A DNA stretch of 64,000 nt. It comes from Chionoecetes opilio (taxonomy: Eukaryota; Arthropoda; Malacostraca; Decapoda; Majidae). Numbering within the stretch: position 1 is the stretch's first letter; each line of letters opens with the position of its first letter. This document shows positions 21,014 to 31,520 of the stretch, piece by piece. The stretch is taken from the NCBI GenBank assembly GCA_016584305.1, contig JACEEZ010019088.1:155779-219778 (forward strand), in the 5' to 3' direction. The notes beneath the pieces are model-generated. The model was not told the DNA's origin. It ran no database searches and saw nothing but the letters and a program-made list of their open reading frames with translations. The position numbers and the translations under genes were made by a program.

Positions 21014-21916
21014 ATGGCAACTATCATGAGGGAGAAGGCGGCATGTGTGATTTTTGGCGCGCCACGCGAGATGCCCACAAATGTTCTTCCCACCTACGCT
21101 GATGTTATGAAGGCTTACATCCATACAAGACAACAGCTGACAACGAAGAATAAATATCCACCGTTCGCCCAAGTATCAGAAAAAGTTTGTGTTGATGTTG
21201 AACTTGTTTGGAAGAAAGCGTCTCTTCCGACAGTGATGCACGGACGAGTGATTGAAACGCTCAGACCGTACAATGAGAAATACAAGAAGATCTTGAAACC
21301 ATACAAGGCTCGGAAGGACAACAGCAACTACAAGCAACAACTTGAACAGTTCAGAGAAGACGCAAATAAACTCTTCGATATTAGCAAATGCAAATGTGTA
21401 GATTTCGTCGTGAGCTGTAAGTGCGAAAGAGCGGACAAAGTACCACTCAAAGAAAGAAAGTTTCTAGAGGACCAGAGAGGAGCTAGAAAGATGATTATAG
21501 GAGGCATCGATTTGATGGAAACAACAAAGCTACAGAATAAAATATCCAGGAAAGAGAGTGAATCGAGAAGAGACAGCATTCACCAAGAACAATGGAAGCA
21601 GCAATTCAATTCTGGAAGCTACAACGAGGAAGACAAGGACGACGACACCGACAACAGCGACGAAGAACACACCCGATCTAAGTCACACTGTAAACCTGAT
21701 CTATCGACACCGAAGAGTAAACGACAAAGAATGACGATGACTGTACGATTACCATCTTTGACTGGGCATCTTTTGGCTGAGTACCTGGTGTCCAGGTACT
21801 CAGTCACAGCCTCCACAACACCTATATACAACCCAGCCTTAATCCTAGACACTCTTAAGGACTTTAATTGCCCTGTCTGGATTTCTGCATACTCTGGCAT
21901 TGCCCTGCAAATCTAA
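21014..21916 (+). CDS. uncharacterised Cys-containing family protein, intact copy
   Basis: A 300-residue frame of unknown function. I start at the ATG at 21014, which lies one base after a splice acceptor (a long T tract then TTCTTCAG|A), matching the layout of the relative at 11587. Landmarks in order: PTYADVMK at about residue 29, W-K-K near 64, LFDISKCKC near 125 followed by C-x-C, then KVP, E-x-x-FLEDQR and MIIGGID, a Lys/Glu/Gln stretch, and an Asp/Glu/Asn-rich low-complexity segment near residue 215. A basic KSKRQR-like motif follows that could be a nuclear signal. The Cys spacing (C-x-C...C-x-C) suggests metal binding, but this is inference. Related uncharacterised proteins occur, to my memory, in other invertebrates. 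The C-terminal 60 residues contain a DNA hairpin and may be altered relative to the other copy; further exons are possible. Confidence 0.65.
   Translation: MATIMREKAACVIFGAPREMPTNVLPTYADVMKAYIHTRQQLTTKNKYPPFAQVSEKVCVDVELVWKKASLPTVMHGRVIETLRPYNEKYKKILKPYKARKDNSNYKQQLEQFREDANKLFDISKCKCVDFVVSCKCERADKVPLKERKFLEDQRGARKMIIGGIDLMETTKLQNKISRKESESRRDSIHQEQWKQQFNSGSYNEEDKDDDTDNSDEEHTRSKSHCKPDLSTPKSKRQRMTMTVRLPSLTGHLLAEYLVSRYSVTASTTPIYNPALILDTLKDFNCPVWISAYSGIALQI
21777..21803 (+). repeat. perfect 12-bp hairpin inside coding sequence
   Basis: CTGAGTACCTGG, loop TGT, CCAGGTACTCAG, with no mismatch, in the 3' part of the 21014 frame. Confidence 0.95.
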
Positions 21917-22527
21917 TTGCAGAATTTGCTTTCTGCATTGCCCTGTCTAGAATTGGTTGCTTGTTCATTACGTAACTACAATTTTTTTTCTGCCTTCATC
22001 ATCTTGGGAGCCGTGTGTGCTTGTGGACTCTTCCTTAGGACACTGGTAGTCGGCTGTAGTCTGTGGCAGTGTAGGAAGGTTATAATAGCACCTCTTGAAG
22101 GCTGATGCCACCACCATGTGTTTCTTTGGACCATAGTTGCAATAGAAGTCAGAGCATCAGGGTGGCCCTCACTAGTTATTCTAAACCACTTGGAAGCAGA
22201 TGAAGAGTGATGCCATTAGTGTAGTGTGAGCACAAGATTTCATGAGACCTGTGTTCCTATGTATTCATGGCTTCTTTCTTACTGTGTGGCCCTTCTCGAA
22301 AACTTTCTGCCATCTTACAGAAGCACATGTCCTATTTCACCTTCCAATACTGACCCCAAGTTATCAAATACACATTTAATTATGTATTTATAAATGTAGA
22401 TTTAAGAAAAGCCCATCATCATACTTTTTCATATGATTATTTTGGAAAGCAGATTTCTTGATATATTTAATGTCAGTTCAAGTGGTAATTTTGCCTTCTT
22501 ATTTTTCAGAACTTGAGTGGATCCACA

Positions 22528-23271
22528 ATGACCAAACATGTGTCCGCAACACCTTCCTTGAGGCGTCACAACATACCGCCACAATACCTCGTGACCGTCA
22601 TGATGGAAGACCAGGAACAGGAACACAAACCCACGATGGAAGAACAAGAACAGGAACCCACGATGGAAGAACAAGAACAGGAACACAAACCCACGATGGA
22701 AGACCAGGAACAGGAACACAAACCCACTAACACAAATGAGATTAGGGATGAATCTTATTTCAATCGAAATTATGAATGTGACATCTGTGGCAAGCTGTTC
22801 ATTAAGAAAAGTCACCTTACGACTCACACCGCCATCCACACAGGCGTCAAGAAGTTCAAATGTGATGAGTGTGGAAAGCAGTTCAATCAGAGAGGAAACC
22901 TGACCTTGCATGCCCTCACTCATACACTGGAGAGAAACTTCCAATGCACCATATGTGGAAATACTTTTGCTTTAAAGGGTGACCTCAAAAGACATATCAC
23001 TGGACATTCAGGCAAGAGAGATTTCAAGTGTATCAAATGTGGGAAAAAATTTACACAGAAAAGCAACCTCACAACACACATGAATCTGCACACTCGTTTA
23101 AAGGACTACAAGTGTATAGAATGTGGGAAGGAATTCTACATTAAAAGTAGTTTAACTCAGCATGTGCACGTCCATGTAAGCGAGAGAAAACATGAATGTC
23201 ATAGATGTAATAGAAAGTTCTTAACAAAAGTAGAAGTAAAGACGCATCTCATAAGACACTGTCACGATTAA
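22528..23271 (+). CDS. C2H2 zinc-finger protein, six fingers
   Basis: A probable nuclear DNA-binding protein of 247 residues. An exon starts at 22510 after the acceptor TTATTTTTCAG, and the first ATG is at 22528. The N-terminal 75 residues hold a Glu/Gln-rich tandem repeat (MEDQEQEHKPT and variants, four copies). Six fingers then follow: C-x2-C...H-x3-H with CDICGKLF first and CHRCNRKF last, ending six residues before the stop. Linkers are irregular (TGVKK, TLERN, SGKRD, TRLKD, VSERK), none being TGEKP. The stop codon TAA overlaps an AATAAA at 23270, so the 3' untranslated region could be extremely short. It is diverged from the minus-strand genes at 270 and 2179. Confidence 0.85.
   Translation: MTKHVSATPSLRRHNIPPQYLVTVMMEDQEQEHKPTMEEQEQEPTMEEQEQEHKPTMEDQEQEHKPTNTNEIRDESYFNRNYECDICGKLFIKKSHLTTHTAIHTGVKKFKCDECGKQFNQRGNLTLHALTHTLERNFQCTICGNTFALKGDLKRHITGHSGKRDFKCIKCGKKFTQKSNLTTHMNLHTRLKDYKCIECGKEFYIKSSLTQHVHVHVSERKHECHRCNRKFLTKVEVKTHLIRHCHD
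22591..22730 (+). repeat. coding minisatellite (Glu/Gln repeat)
   Basis: Four units of about 33 bp built on GAACAGGAACACAAACCCAC, all in frame. It encodes the acidic N-terminal repeat of the six-finger protein. Confidence 0.9.
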
Positions 23272-24344
23272 TAAATATGATACCAGAGTGAAGGCAGATC
23301 CATTAATTTTGTATTATGTGACTTCTTTTACTACTGCCTTGGCCATGAGGGTATGTTGTCCTCGGGTATGTAACTAATGAGTAGAGTAGCTTTCTTTTTT
23401 CTTAATTTATTTATTTATTTATTTAGGTGTAACCAGATGGATGTACAGATATACCAATGCATGATAATCTACTGAACCACTGGAATGATTGGGTATTACA
23501 CTATTTAAAGAAAGGTTTGCTCCCTCCATGTAATAGTTGGTGTGTATGGTATTAAGGCTGAGAATGCTGCTGTGACATATGTACAGAAGTGGCCATAGGA
23601 TTACTCTGCCTTTATTACAATGTGCTCTGGGTACTGACTGGGGAATTTTTTAATATTATAGTTTCGTGACTTGGATGTATGTGACGTGAATATTGGTCTG
23701 ATAATTTTTGTTGAATGTAAGAAGAATTTTGATTTGTCCCGAAGAGAATATTGGTGTGTATAACATTGGATACATAACCATTATTCACCCATGCCACTGC
23801 ACATGAATTGCCGTTAGGGCAAAAAACACCCCACTCTTCCTGAGAAACTGAAGAACCTCAAATTCACTGTGGGCGATGGGGTTGGGTTCACGCTGAGGAA
23901 TGATGTGATGCTACGTGTTTACAGCAAGGAAATTTGATTTTTGCAGTGTTGTAGCATAAAAAACAATCAACCTGGATATTCACTTTGTTTGAGTTCAACA
24001 TGACTTGGTGGATAGATGATACACAGCTGTCTATCACCTTCCTAGGATGGGTCAGTAAATGAATATATAGCGTATAATGTTTTGGGTCATTACTCAGGAT
24101 TGTGGCAGTGTACGTAATTTAGATGATTGTGTCTTACAGTCTTACAGAATATTCAATGAAAATATGCAAGGCCAAATCATAGGACCCGCTTTCCCCCTCT
24201 CACATAACAGTTGGGTCAGCACCATTAAAAATAGCTGTTTAAGAGTCCCCTTTAAAGACTAATGGTGTGCTTGCATCACTAAAGACCTTGACTGCTTGTT
24301 ATCTTCCTTTACTGCTGCATAAAATAATTTTTGTAAACACATCC

Positions 24345-24390
24345 TTATTTAGCCTCTTGTAGCTCCTTATTTTCTTGTGTTCTTATCTTT
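24345..24390 (+). mobile_element. LINE 3'-end fragment
   Basis: AGCCTCTTGTAGCTCCTTAT and the following TTCTTGTGTTCTTAT match the LINE tail at 50930-50975. The copy-2 equivalent is at about 26910-26955. Confidence 0.6.
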
Positions 24391-24823
24391 GACTTCTTTA
24401 CAGTTTCATAGCATTGTTACATGATTACTCTACAGCATATCTATTGCCCCTTAATTGAAGCAGCATTTACTCTGGCCTAAAAGCACATCCCAAAAAGGGG
24501 TTATTATGGTGGGCACATAATAATGTTTCCTTCACTTATGAGTGTGTGGATGAATTGTGATGATGAGACTTCTGTACTAGGTATCTACTTTAGCTTAGTT
24601 AAGATTCCACAGCTTTCCTTGAATTGTAACTCTCGTAACTATCTGGTATGTTATGTCCTGGTGTAACTCTCTTTATAATTTGTAGCTAGAGCACTGGTCA
24701 TCACACCACACACATGGAGAGCCTCTGAAATGTAGAGTAAATTAGTGAGATCAGAATTTAGAGTCATCAGTACCTACCTGTGACTGTTCCTGTGATAACA
24801 ATGACCACTACTTCACTATGATA

Positions 24824-25069
24824 TGAGGTGCTTATTTCAGAAAGTCGATAAGCACCATAAATAAAAAAATGAGGAAATGGCTTAAAAGTTTTTCTACTGT
24901 ATGTTCAAAATGTCATATCTTTTAAGGGGAGTGTCACACGAATATTTCCGGAAATATTTGTGTGACGCTCCCCTTAAAAGATATGACATTTTGAACATAG
25001 AAAAGCTTTGAAGCCATTTCTCAGTTTTTTGTTTGTGGCGCTTATCGACTTTCTGAAATAAGCGCCTCA
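24824..25069. mobile_element. palindromic MITE, TA target site
   Basis: The two halves are complementary over nearly the whole 246 bp. The ends TGAGG(T/C)GCTTATTTC are flanked by TA. The centre reads ATATTTCCGGAAATAT. TA duplication fits the Tc1/mariner superfamily. The second copy is at 27389-27635. Confidence 0.8.
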
Positions 25070-25565
25070 TATAAGCACAACAGTAGAAAAGTGATGGAAA
25101 AATTACAATGAGTATTAGGAAGAACAGTTACATGGTATTATTATGTAATTGTTTGAACACAGTGATGTCATAACTTACATTTATGTTGGAATTGCTCAAT
25201 GTTGTTATTGGGTCTATACTATTTTTGAATAAAGTTTTCCTTGAAACTACTACCTTGTGATTTAATGCACAATTTCAGTAAGCAATGGGTTTTTGTATCA
25301 TGTACAGTAAGAAGTGTATATGTGTCTATAGCAGCATTTATGAGGAGCAGTGAAAGAAACCTGATGTGGCAATGTAATTTTTGTACAAAAAAGAGGACTG
25401 AGGAATGTCTAAAATTGCTTTTAAATTGTTGGTCATCGCTTTATAGAGACCAAATTTTCCTGTCACAGTTTATCCAATCCTGGGAGGAGACAAACTAAAT
25501 AAACAATCCTGCCTGAATGAATTGCAAAATTTAATTTACTACAGCACTACAATTACTCCTCGTCA

Positions 25566-25690
25566 CAGTGCATTTTTTAAGCAAATCTTACTGGGCGACA
25601 TTCTTTGGATATCCAGAAAGGTAAAGGCCTACCTGTTAAAATATAGTTTTTTGGATACAACAACTTCACCCTTTTATATGTTGGAGTATA
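25566..25690 (+). mobile_element. hAT-type MITE left end (copy 1)
   Basis: It starts CAGTGCATTTTTTAAGC after the bases CCTCGTCA. It is identical in most positions to 42471-42590. It represents the same locus as 28132-28256 if the duplication is an assembly artefact. Confidence 0.75.
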
Positions 25691-27388
25691 AATTGACGGC
25701 TTTGAAGTATGAAAAGCCTATTTTTGGGTCCCTGACAGAGCTAGTGCACTAAGCTATAGGATAGGAAAGATCGCCACCCAGGGCAAACCCTGGGTATACA
25801 GGCAACCAATACCCACATCTGGTTAGTATAACCAGGCTACACTCAGATCTGAAAGAAAAAGAAACACACGTCCGGCAACGCCGTGCCAATCCTGCCGAGG
25901 CCGGCGGTCCGCCAGCCGGCCCGGAGCTATCATAACCATCCCAATAATCATCCCCGGGGAGAGGGGCTGAAAACTTGGTGGGGAAGGAAGGGTGGGAGGC
26001 CGAAGGCCGTGCACTAGCTCTGTCAGGGACCCAAAAATAGGCTTTCATACTTCAAGCCGTCATTTTAGGTCCCCTTAGAGCTAGTGCACTAAGTACCGCC
26101 ACTGGAGACGGGGCAAGAAGCCCCCGACCCCCGCGGGGTGGCAAAAGAGCAACTGCACAAAAACAAANGCCTTTTTACAATGTGCTCTGGGTACTGACTG
26201 GGGAATTTTTTAATATTATAGTTTCGTGACTTGGATGTATGTGACGTGAATATTGGTCTGATAATTTTTGTTGAATGTAAGAAGAATTTTGATTTGTCCC
26301 GAAGAGAATATTGGTGTGTATAACATTGGATACATAACCATTATTCACCCATGCCACTGCACATGAATTGCCGTTCATGGCAGAAACACCCACTCATTCC
26401 TGAGAAACTGAAGAACCTCAAAATTCACTGTGGGCGATGGGGTTGGGTTCACGCTGAGGAATGATGTGATGCTACGTGTTCTACAGCAAGGAAATTTGAT
26501 GTTGCAGTGTTGTAGCATAGAAAACAATCAACCTGGATATTCACTTTTGTTTGAGTTCAACATGACTTGGTGGATAGATGATACACAGCTGTCTATTCAC
26601 CTTCCTAGGATGGGTCAGTAAATGAATATATAGCGTATAATGTTTTGGGTCATTACTCAGGATTGTGGCAGTGTACGTAACTTAGATGATTGTGTCTTAC
26701 AGTCTTACAGAATATTCAATGAAACTATGCAAGGCCAAATCATAGGACCAGCTTCCTCCTCTCACATAACAGTTGGGTCAGCACCATTAAAAATAGCTGT
26801 TTTAAGAGTCCCTTGAAAGACTAATGGTGGTGCTTGCATCACTAAAGACCTTGACTGCTTGTTATCTTCCTTTACTGCTGCATAAAATAATATATGTAAA
26901 CACATCCTTATTTAGCCTCTTGTAGCTTCCTTATTTTCTTGTGTTCTTATCTTTGACTTCTTTACAGTTTTCATAGCATTGTTACATGATTACTCTACAG
27001 CATATCTATTGCCCCTTAATTGAAGCAGCATTTACTCTGGCCTAAAAGCACATCCCAAAAAGGGGTTATTATGGTGGGCACATAATAATGTTTCCTTCAC
27101 TTATGAGTGTGTGGATGAATTGTGATGATGAGACTTCTGTACTAGGTATCTACTTTAGCTTAGTTAAGATTCCACAGCTTTCCTTGAATTGTAACTCTCG
27201 TAACTATCTGGTATGTTATGTCCTGGTGTAACTCTCTTTATAATTTGTAGCTAGAGCACTGGTCATCACACCACACACATGGAGAGCCTCTGAAATGTAG
27301 AGTAAATTAGTGAGATCAGAATTTAGAGTCATCAGTACCTACCTGTGACTGTTCCTGTGATAACAATGACCACTACTTCACTATGATA

Positions 27389-27635
27389 TGAGGTGCTTAT
27401 TTCAGAAAGTCGATAAGCACCATAAATAAAAAACTGAGGAAATGGCTTCAAAGTTTTTCTACTGTATGTTCAAAATGTCATATCTTTTAAGGGGAGTGTC
27501 ACACGAATATTTCCGGAAATATTTGTGTGACGCTCCCCTTAAAAGATATGACATTTTGAACATAGAAAAGCTTTGAAGCCATTTTCTCAGTTTTTTGTTT
27601 GTGGCGCTTATCGACTTTCTGAAATAAGCGCCTCA
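27389..27635. mobile_element. palindromic MITE, TA target site (copy 2)
   Basis: Same element as 24824-25069 in the second copy of the duplicated segment. Confidence 0.8.
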
Positions 27636-28131
27636 TATAAGCACAACAGTAGAAAAGTGATGGAAAAATTACAATGAGTATTAGGAAGAACAGTTACATG
27701 GTATTATTATGTAATTGTTTGAACACAGTGATGTCATAACTTACATTTATGTTGGAATTGCTCAATGTTGTTATTGGGTCTATACTATTTTTGAATAAAG
27801 TTTTCCTTGAAACTACTACCTTGTGATTTAATGCACAATTTCAGTAAGCAATGGGTTTTTGTATCATGTACAGTAAGAAGTGTATATGTGTCTATAGCAG
27901 CATTTATGAGGAGCAGTGAAAGAAACCTGATGTGGCAATGTAATTTTTGTACAAAAAAGAGGACTGAGGAATGTCTAAAATTGCTTTTAAATTGTTGGTC
28001 ATCGCTTTATAGAGACCAAATTTTCCTGTCACAGTTTATCCAATCCTGGGAGGAGACAAACTAAATAAACAATCCTGCCTGAATGAATTGCAAAATTTAA
28101 TTTACTACAGCACTACAATTACTCCTCGTCA

Positions 28132-28256
28132 CAGTGCATTTTTAAGCAAATCTTACGGGCGCATTTTTTGGATATCCAGAAAGGTAAAGGCCCTACCTGT
28201 TAAAATATATTTTTTTGGATACAACAACTTCACCTTTTATATGTTGGAGTATAAAT
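28132..28256 (+). mobile_element. hAT-type MITE left end
   Basis: It begins CAGTGCATTTTTAAGC directly after CCTCGTCA (28124-28131). It is the left half of a MITE whose right half is at 34968-35165; the DIRS element lies between. Confidence 0.8.
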
Positions 28257-28301
28257 TGACGGCTTTGAAGTATGAAAGCCTATTTTTGGGTCCCTGACAG
28301 G

Positions 28302-28497
28302 TAGTGCACTAAGCTATAGGATGGGAAAGATCGCCACCCAGGGCAAAACCCTGGGTTATACGGCAACCAATACCCACATCTGGGTTAGTATAACCAGGCT
28401 ACACTCAGATCTGAAAGAAAAAGAAACACACGTCCCGGCAACGCCGTGCCAACCCTCCGCGAGGCCGGCGGTCCGCCAGCCGGCCCGGAGCTATCAT
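28302..28497 (+). repeat. DIRS inverted terminal repeat, left
   Basis: It runs from AGTGCACTAAGCTATAGG to CCGGCCCGGAGCTATC and is the inverted partner of 34761-34951. Confidence 0.9.
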
Positions 28498-28577
28498 AAC
28501 CATCCCAATAATCATCCCCGGGGAGAAGGGGGGGCTGAAAATTTGTGGGAAGGAAGGGTGGGAGGCCGAAGGCCCCC

Positions 28578-28672
28578 GTGCACTAGCTCTGTCAGGGACC
28601 AAAAATAGGCTTTTCATACTTCAAAAGCCGTCATTTTAGGTCCCCCTTAGAGCTAGTGCACTAAGCTACCTG
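28578..28672 (+). repeat. DIRS internal complementary region
   Basis: It reads as the complement of the element's left end (TAGGCTTTTCATACTTC, AGCCGTC) fused to the complement of its right end (TTTTAGGTCCCCCTTAGAG). That fusion is the circle-junction template expected in DIRS elements. Confidence 0.85.
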
Positions 28673-28769
28673 CCACTTGGAGACGGGGCAAGAAGCCCCC
28701 GACCCCCGCGGGGTGGCAAAAGAGCAACTGCACAAGAACAAAACGATACACTAGTATACTCACCGAATC

Positions 28770-29550
28770 AAGCGGAGACGCCCAATGGGAGGCCCGGCGT
28801 CCACCCAACCCAGCCCCTCCGGACGGAGGGAGTCCAGGGCAACACAGGGGAAGTCCACGACGGAGTGGGACAGGTAACGAGCCACGAAGCACGAGGCCGT
28901 ACCCACTGTCCCCCTTCCCGTACCCTCCCAAGGAATGGGTGCGGAGGAAGGCCAGGGGACGCAGCAACACCCCGGACGTCATGGGCGCGAGGGCGTGACC
29001 CGGATCCGCCGACTCGATGACGCCCCGGAGCCGGCCGGCAACCCCCTGGTGGTGAGGGGGACGACCAGTGACAGGATCGCGGAACAGGAACTGAGGCCCA
29101 CACGCCCAGGGCTCGGAAGCATCCAGGTAACACCGGAGCGCCGAAAACCGGGCAAAAGGGGGGTGGGGCGGGTCCCCAGCAGACCAAGCCGGAAACGACG
29201 ACCGGTTTTGGAGACGGGGGTCCTGCCGCTCGTTCTTAACCCAGCACCTTGGGCCGAGAGGGAGAGGGAGCCCAGCGGAGCCGTCCCGCGAGAAGGGTCG
29301 TCCACTGGGGAAACGGGTCAGCGCCCTCAGCTGAGAAGCCCAAAACCCCGTAGCCAGGGCCACCAGGAACAAGGCCTTCGGAAAGGAGGCGAGGTTCCGG
29401 CAGCGTCCGACCCAAACTGGTCGCCCTGCAGGAACCGGAGAACCTTCTCCAGGGACCAGAAGGGACCAGGATGACGGGGGGGGGGGTTTTATGGAAAAAA
29501 CCCCCTCTTCAACAGGGTCCCCAGAACGCCGGCCCAGACCAAACCCCAAC
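28770..29550 (-). pseudogene. DIRS tyrosine recombinase region
   Basis: The frames contain LFLVALATGF-ASQLRAL (near 29340-29380) and, in another frame, AHDVRGVAAS (near 28965-28990), the H-x-x-R box of tyrosine recombinases. In the first motif a Trp stands where the family usually has Arg. The catalytic Tyr is not clearly visible. Frames change at least twice, so no complete enzyme is encoded as read. Confidence 0.75.
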
Positions 29551-29879
29551 CGTATTTGAGGGGGTCAGCCAGGGCCGCCAGGTGAGTGGAGAGAGTAGCG
29601 GAGGACCTCCCACGGTCGTGGGCCAGGAAGAGAGGAAATCCAGGACGACCGATTCAGAGACGTCGTGGAGGCCCTTGAGTTTGAGGAACGACTGAAAGGG
29701 CCTTCCAGTGAGACTGATACTGTCTCGTAGAGGACGGGGGGAAGTGCCGCCAACATGTCCTCCGCTACCGCGTCCGAGACCGTCCGACGGAGAGAGGTAC
29801 GGAGAAACTCCAGGCGTGTAGCTTAAAGGGGAAAGAAGCCTGGCCGGGAGTTTCCTCCAACAAAGCGAGGGCCCTAAGG

Positions 29880-30610
29880 AACCGGGGAGGGACACCAGGC
29901 CTTCAGTTCGGAGAACCACGGTTGCGCCGGGCCAGAGGGGAGCCACCATGGTCCCCTTTTGCCCTGTAGGAACGCAGTTTGTTGCATACCTTCAGGAGGA
30001 CACTGGTGCAGGGAGGCGGAAACAGGTAAACATGGCGCCACCTGTTCCAGTCTTCCGTGAGGGCGTTCCGGGCCTCCCGCAGCTGTCCGGTCCCCCCTCG
30101 TAAAAAAGGCCGGTAGTTGGGCAGAGCGGCGGGACGCGAAGAGGTCCACCCCCGGGAGGCCCCACCGCCAACAGAGAGCCGCAAAGGGCGCTTTCGGGCG
30201 AAGCGCCATTTCCACCGACGAGCCCCGGAAGCGAGACAGGTGGCGTCGGAAACAACCCCCTTCCACACATTCTCCACCCCCGGCAGGAACCTGGCAGACA
30301 GAGAAGGTGGAAACGGGCCGCTAGGCCGAAGATCTGCTCCGAAAGGGAAAACAGAAGGGCGGATTTGGATGTCCCTTGGCGGGCGAGACAGAGGACCGCG
30401 ACCATGTTGTCCATCTCGAAGCAAAGAGCCGTCCTTCTGGGATCGGGTTCGATCGGGAGGAAGAAGAGGAACCAGCAGCTCCTTGACTTTTGAGGGTGGA
30501 GTCTGCGCTCCACCCCGGACCACCCACCGAAACCCTGCCGGCCGTCGGAGGATTGGTAGCCCCACCCGACGTCCGACGCTCCGAACATCACGAAGACCGT
30601 AGGGGGCGGA
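29880..30610 (-). pseudogene. DIRS RNase H and pol C-terminal region
   Basis: The recognisable pieces are GASDVGWG (first catalytic region), EMDNMVAVLCLARQG near 30376-30420, PGVENVW, then VDLFASR near 30137-30160 and a YLFPPP segment. This order is typical of DIRS pol. At least two frame changes occur. Confidence 0.75.
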
Positions 30611-31520
30611 GGCAGCCACCCGGTCCCACGCGGAAAAAAACCGCCCTCCCACCAACCACTCGTCCAGTAGTGTGAGGGCCAGGGGAGGGACGGGCCGGAG
30701 CAAGTCGCGGGGTCGAACCGGAACGGCTGGGGTTCACCACCCAGACAAGGCGTCGGAGACGGGGCGGCCTAGGGGAGTGACCTCTGCGGCGAATTTGAGC
30801 GAGCCGAGAAGGGACCCCAATGCCTCCTTGACAAAAAAACGGGGACACCGAGGCCCGGAAGAGGCTTTTTATGAAGCTTTGGCCGCATTTTCCCCCGAGA
30901 TGCGGACCGCAGCCGAACGGGGGGTCCCATTGGGCATGCCCAGCCAAGTAATGCGGGGAGAGGGGGTAAAAAAACGGACTTTCCCTTGTTGACTAGGAAC
31001 CCCATCTCCCCCGCCACCGCCAAAGCTCGGTCCAGCATCCCGAACCGCTTCCTCCTGAAGACGGGGCGGACACCAGCCATCGTCCAATACTGAGGCAATT
31101 CACCCCTGCAGACCCATCCGCTGAGCCACCACCTTGGTGAGCCGCGTAAAAAACCCTGGGAGCGATGGAGAGGCCGAAGGGTAGTCTGGTGGAACTGCCA
31201 CGTGTCCGATCCCACCTGGAAGGCCGGGAAGCGCCGGAAACCGCGGATGAATGGGACATTCCATAGGCGTCCTTGAGATCGAGGTACGCCATCCAGCCCC
31301 CCTTGCCTCAGCCAAAGGGCGGACCTGGGCCAAGGTCGCATAGGGGAACCGGTTGGTTTGGCGCACAAATCCGTTTAGGCGGCTGAGGTCCAAGAAAGCC
31401 GCCCCTTCGAAGAGTCCTTCTTGGTTACGATGAAATGCGGGAAAGAAGACCTTTCCCCGCGCCTTCTCCACCACCCCGGAGGAGTGCATTTTCCGACACG
31501 TGGGCGGCGAGCACTGTGGA
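30610..31520 (-). pseudogene. DIRS reverse transcriptase region
   Basis: The motifs run in the expected order on the minus strand but in different frames: LDLSRLNGFV (near 31385), YLDLKDAYG (31262-31295, first catalytic Asp), PFGLSIAPRVF (near 31170), LDDGW (31077-31100, catalytic DD), then a Lys-rich thumb segment near 31000 and LGW near 30950. Confidence 0.85.

Larger units (their letters stand above)
23608..26167 (+). repeat. 2.56-kb duplicated segment, copy 1
   Basis: It matches 26169-28743 along its whole length, with single-base and homopolymer differences. It ends within the DIRS left end at an ambiguous base N (26168). It contains no gene, only a palindromic MITE, a LINE tail, the left end of a hAT-type MITE and the first 470 bp of a DIRS element. 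Confidence 0.95.
26169..28743 (+). repeat. 2.56-kb duplicated segment, copy 2
   Basis: Second copy of 23608-26167. Within the hAT end it lacks bases (for example CATTTTTAAGC and TTACGGGCGC) that copy 1 and the independent element at 42471 both have. The error is therefore in copy 2. Confidence 0.95.

Noticed and set aside
25241..28064. 85-codon frame present identically at 25241 and 27807
   Set aside because: The identity results from the 2.56-kb duplicated segment, probably an assembly artefact, not from selection. No domain is seen.
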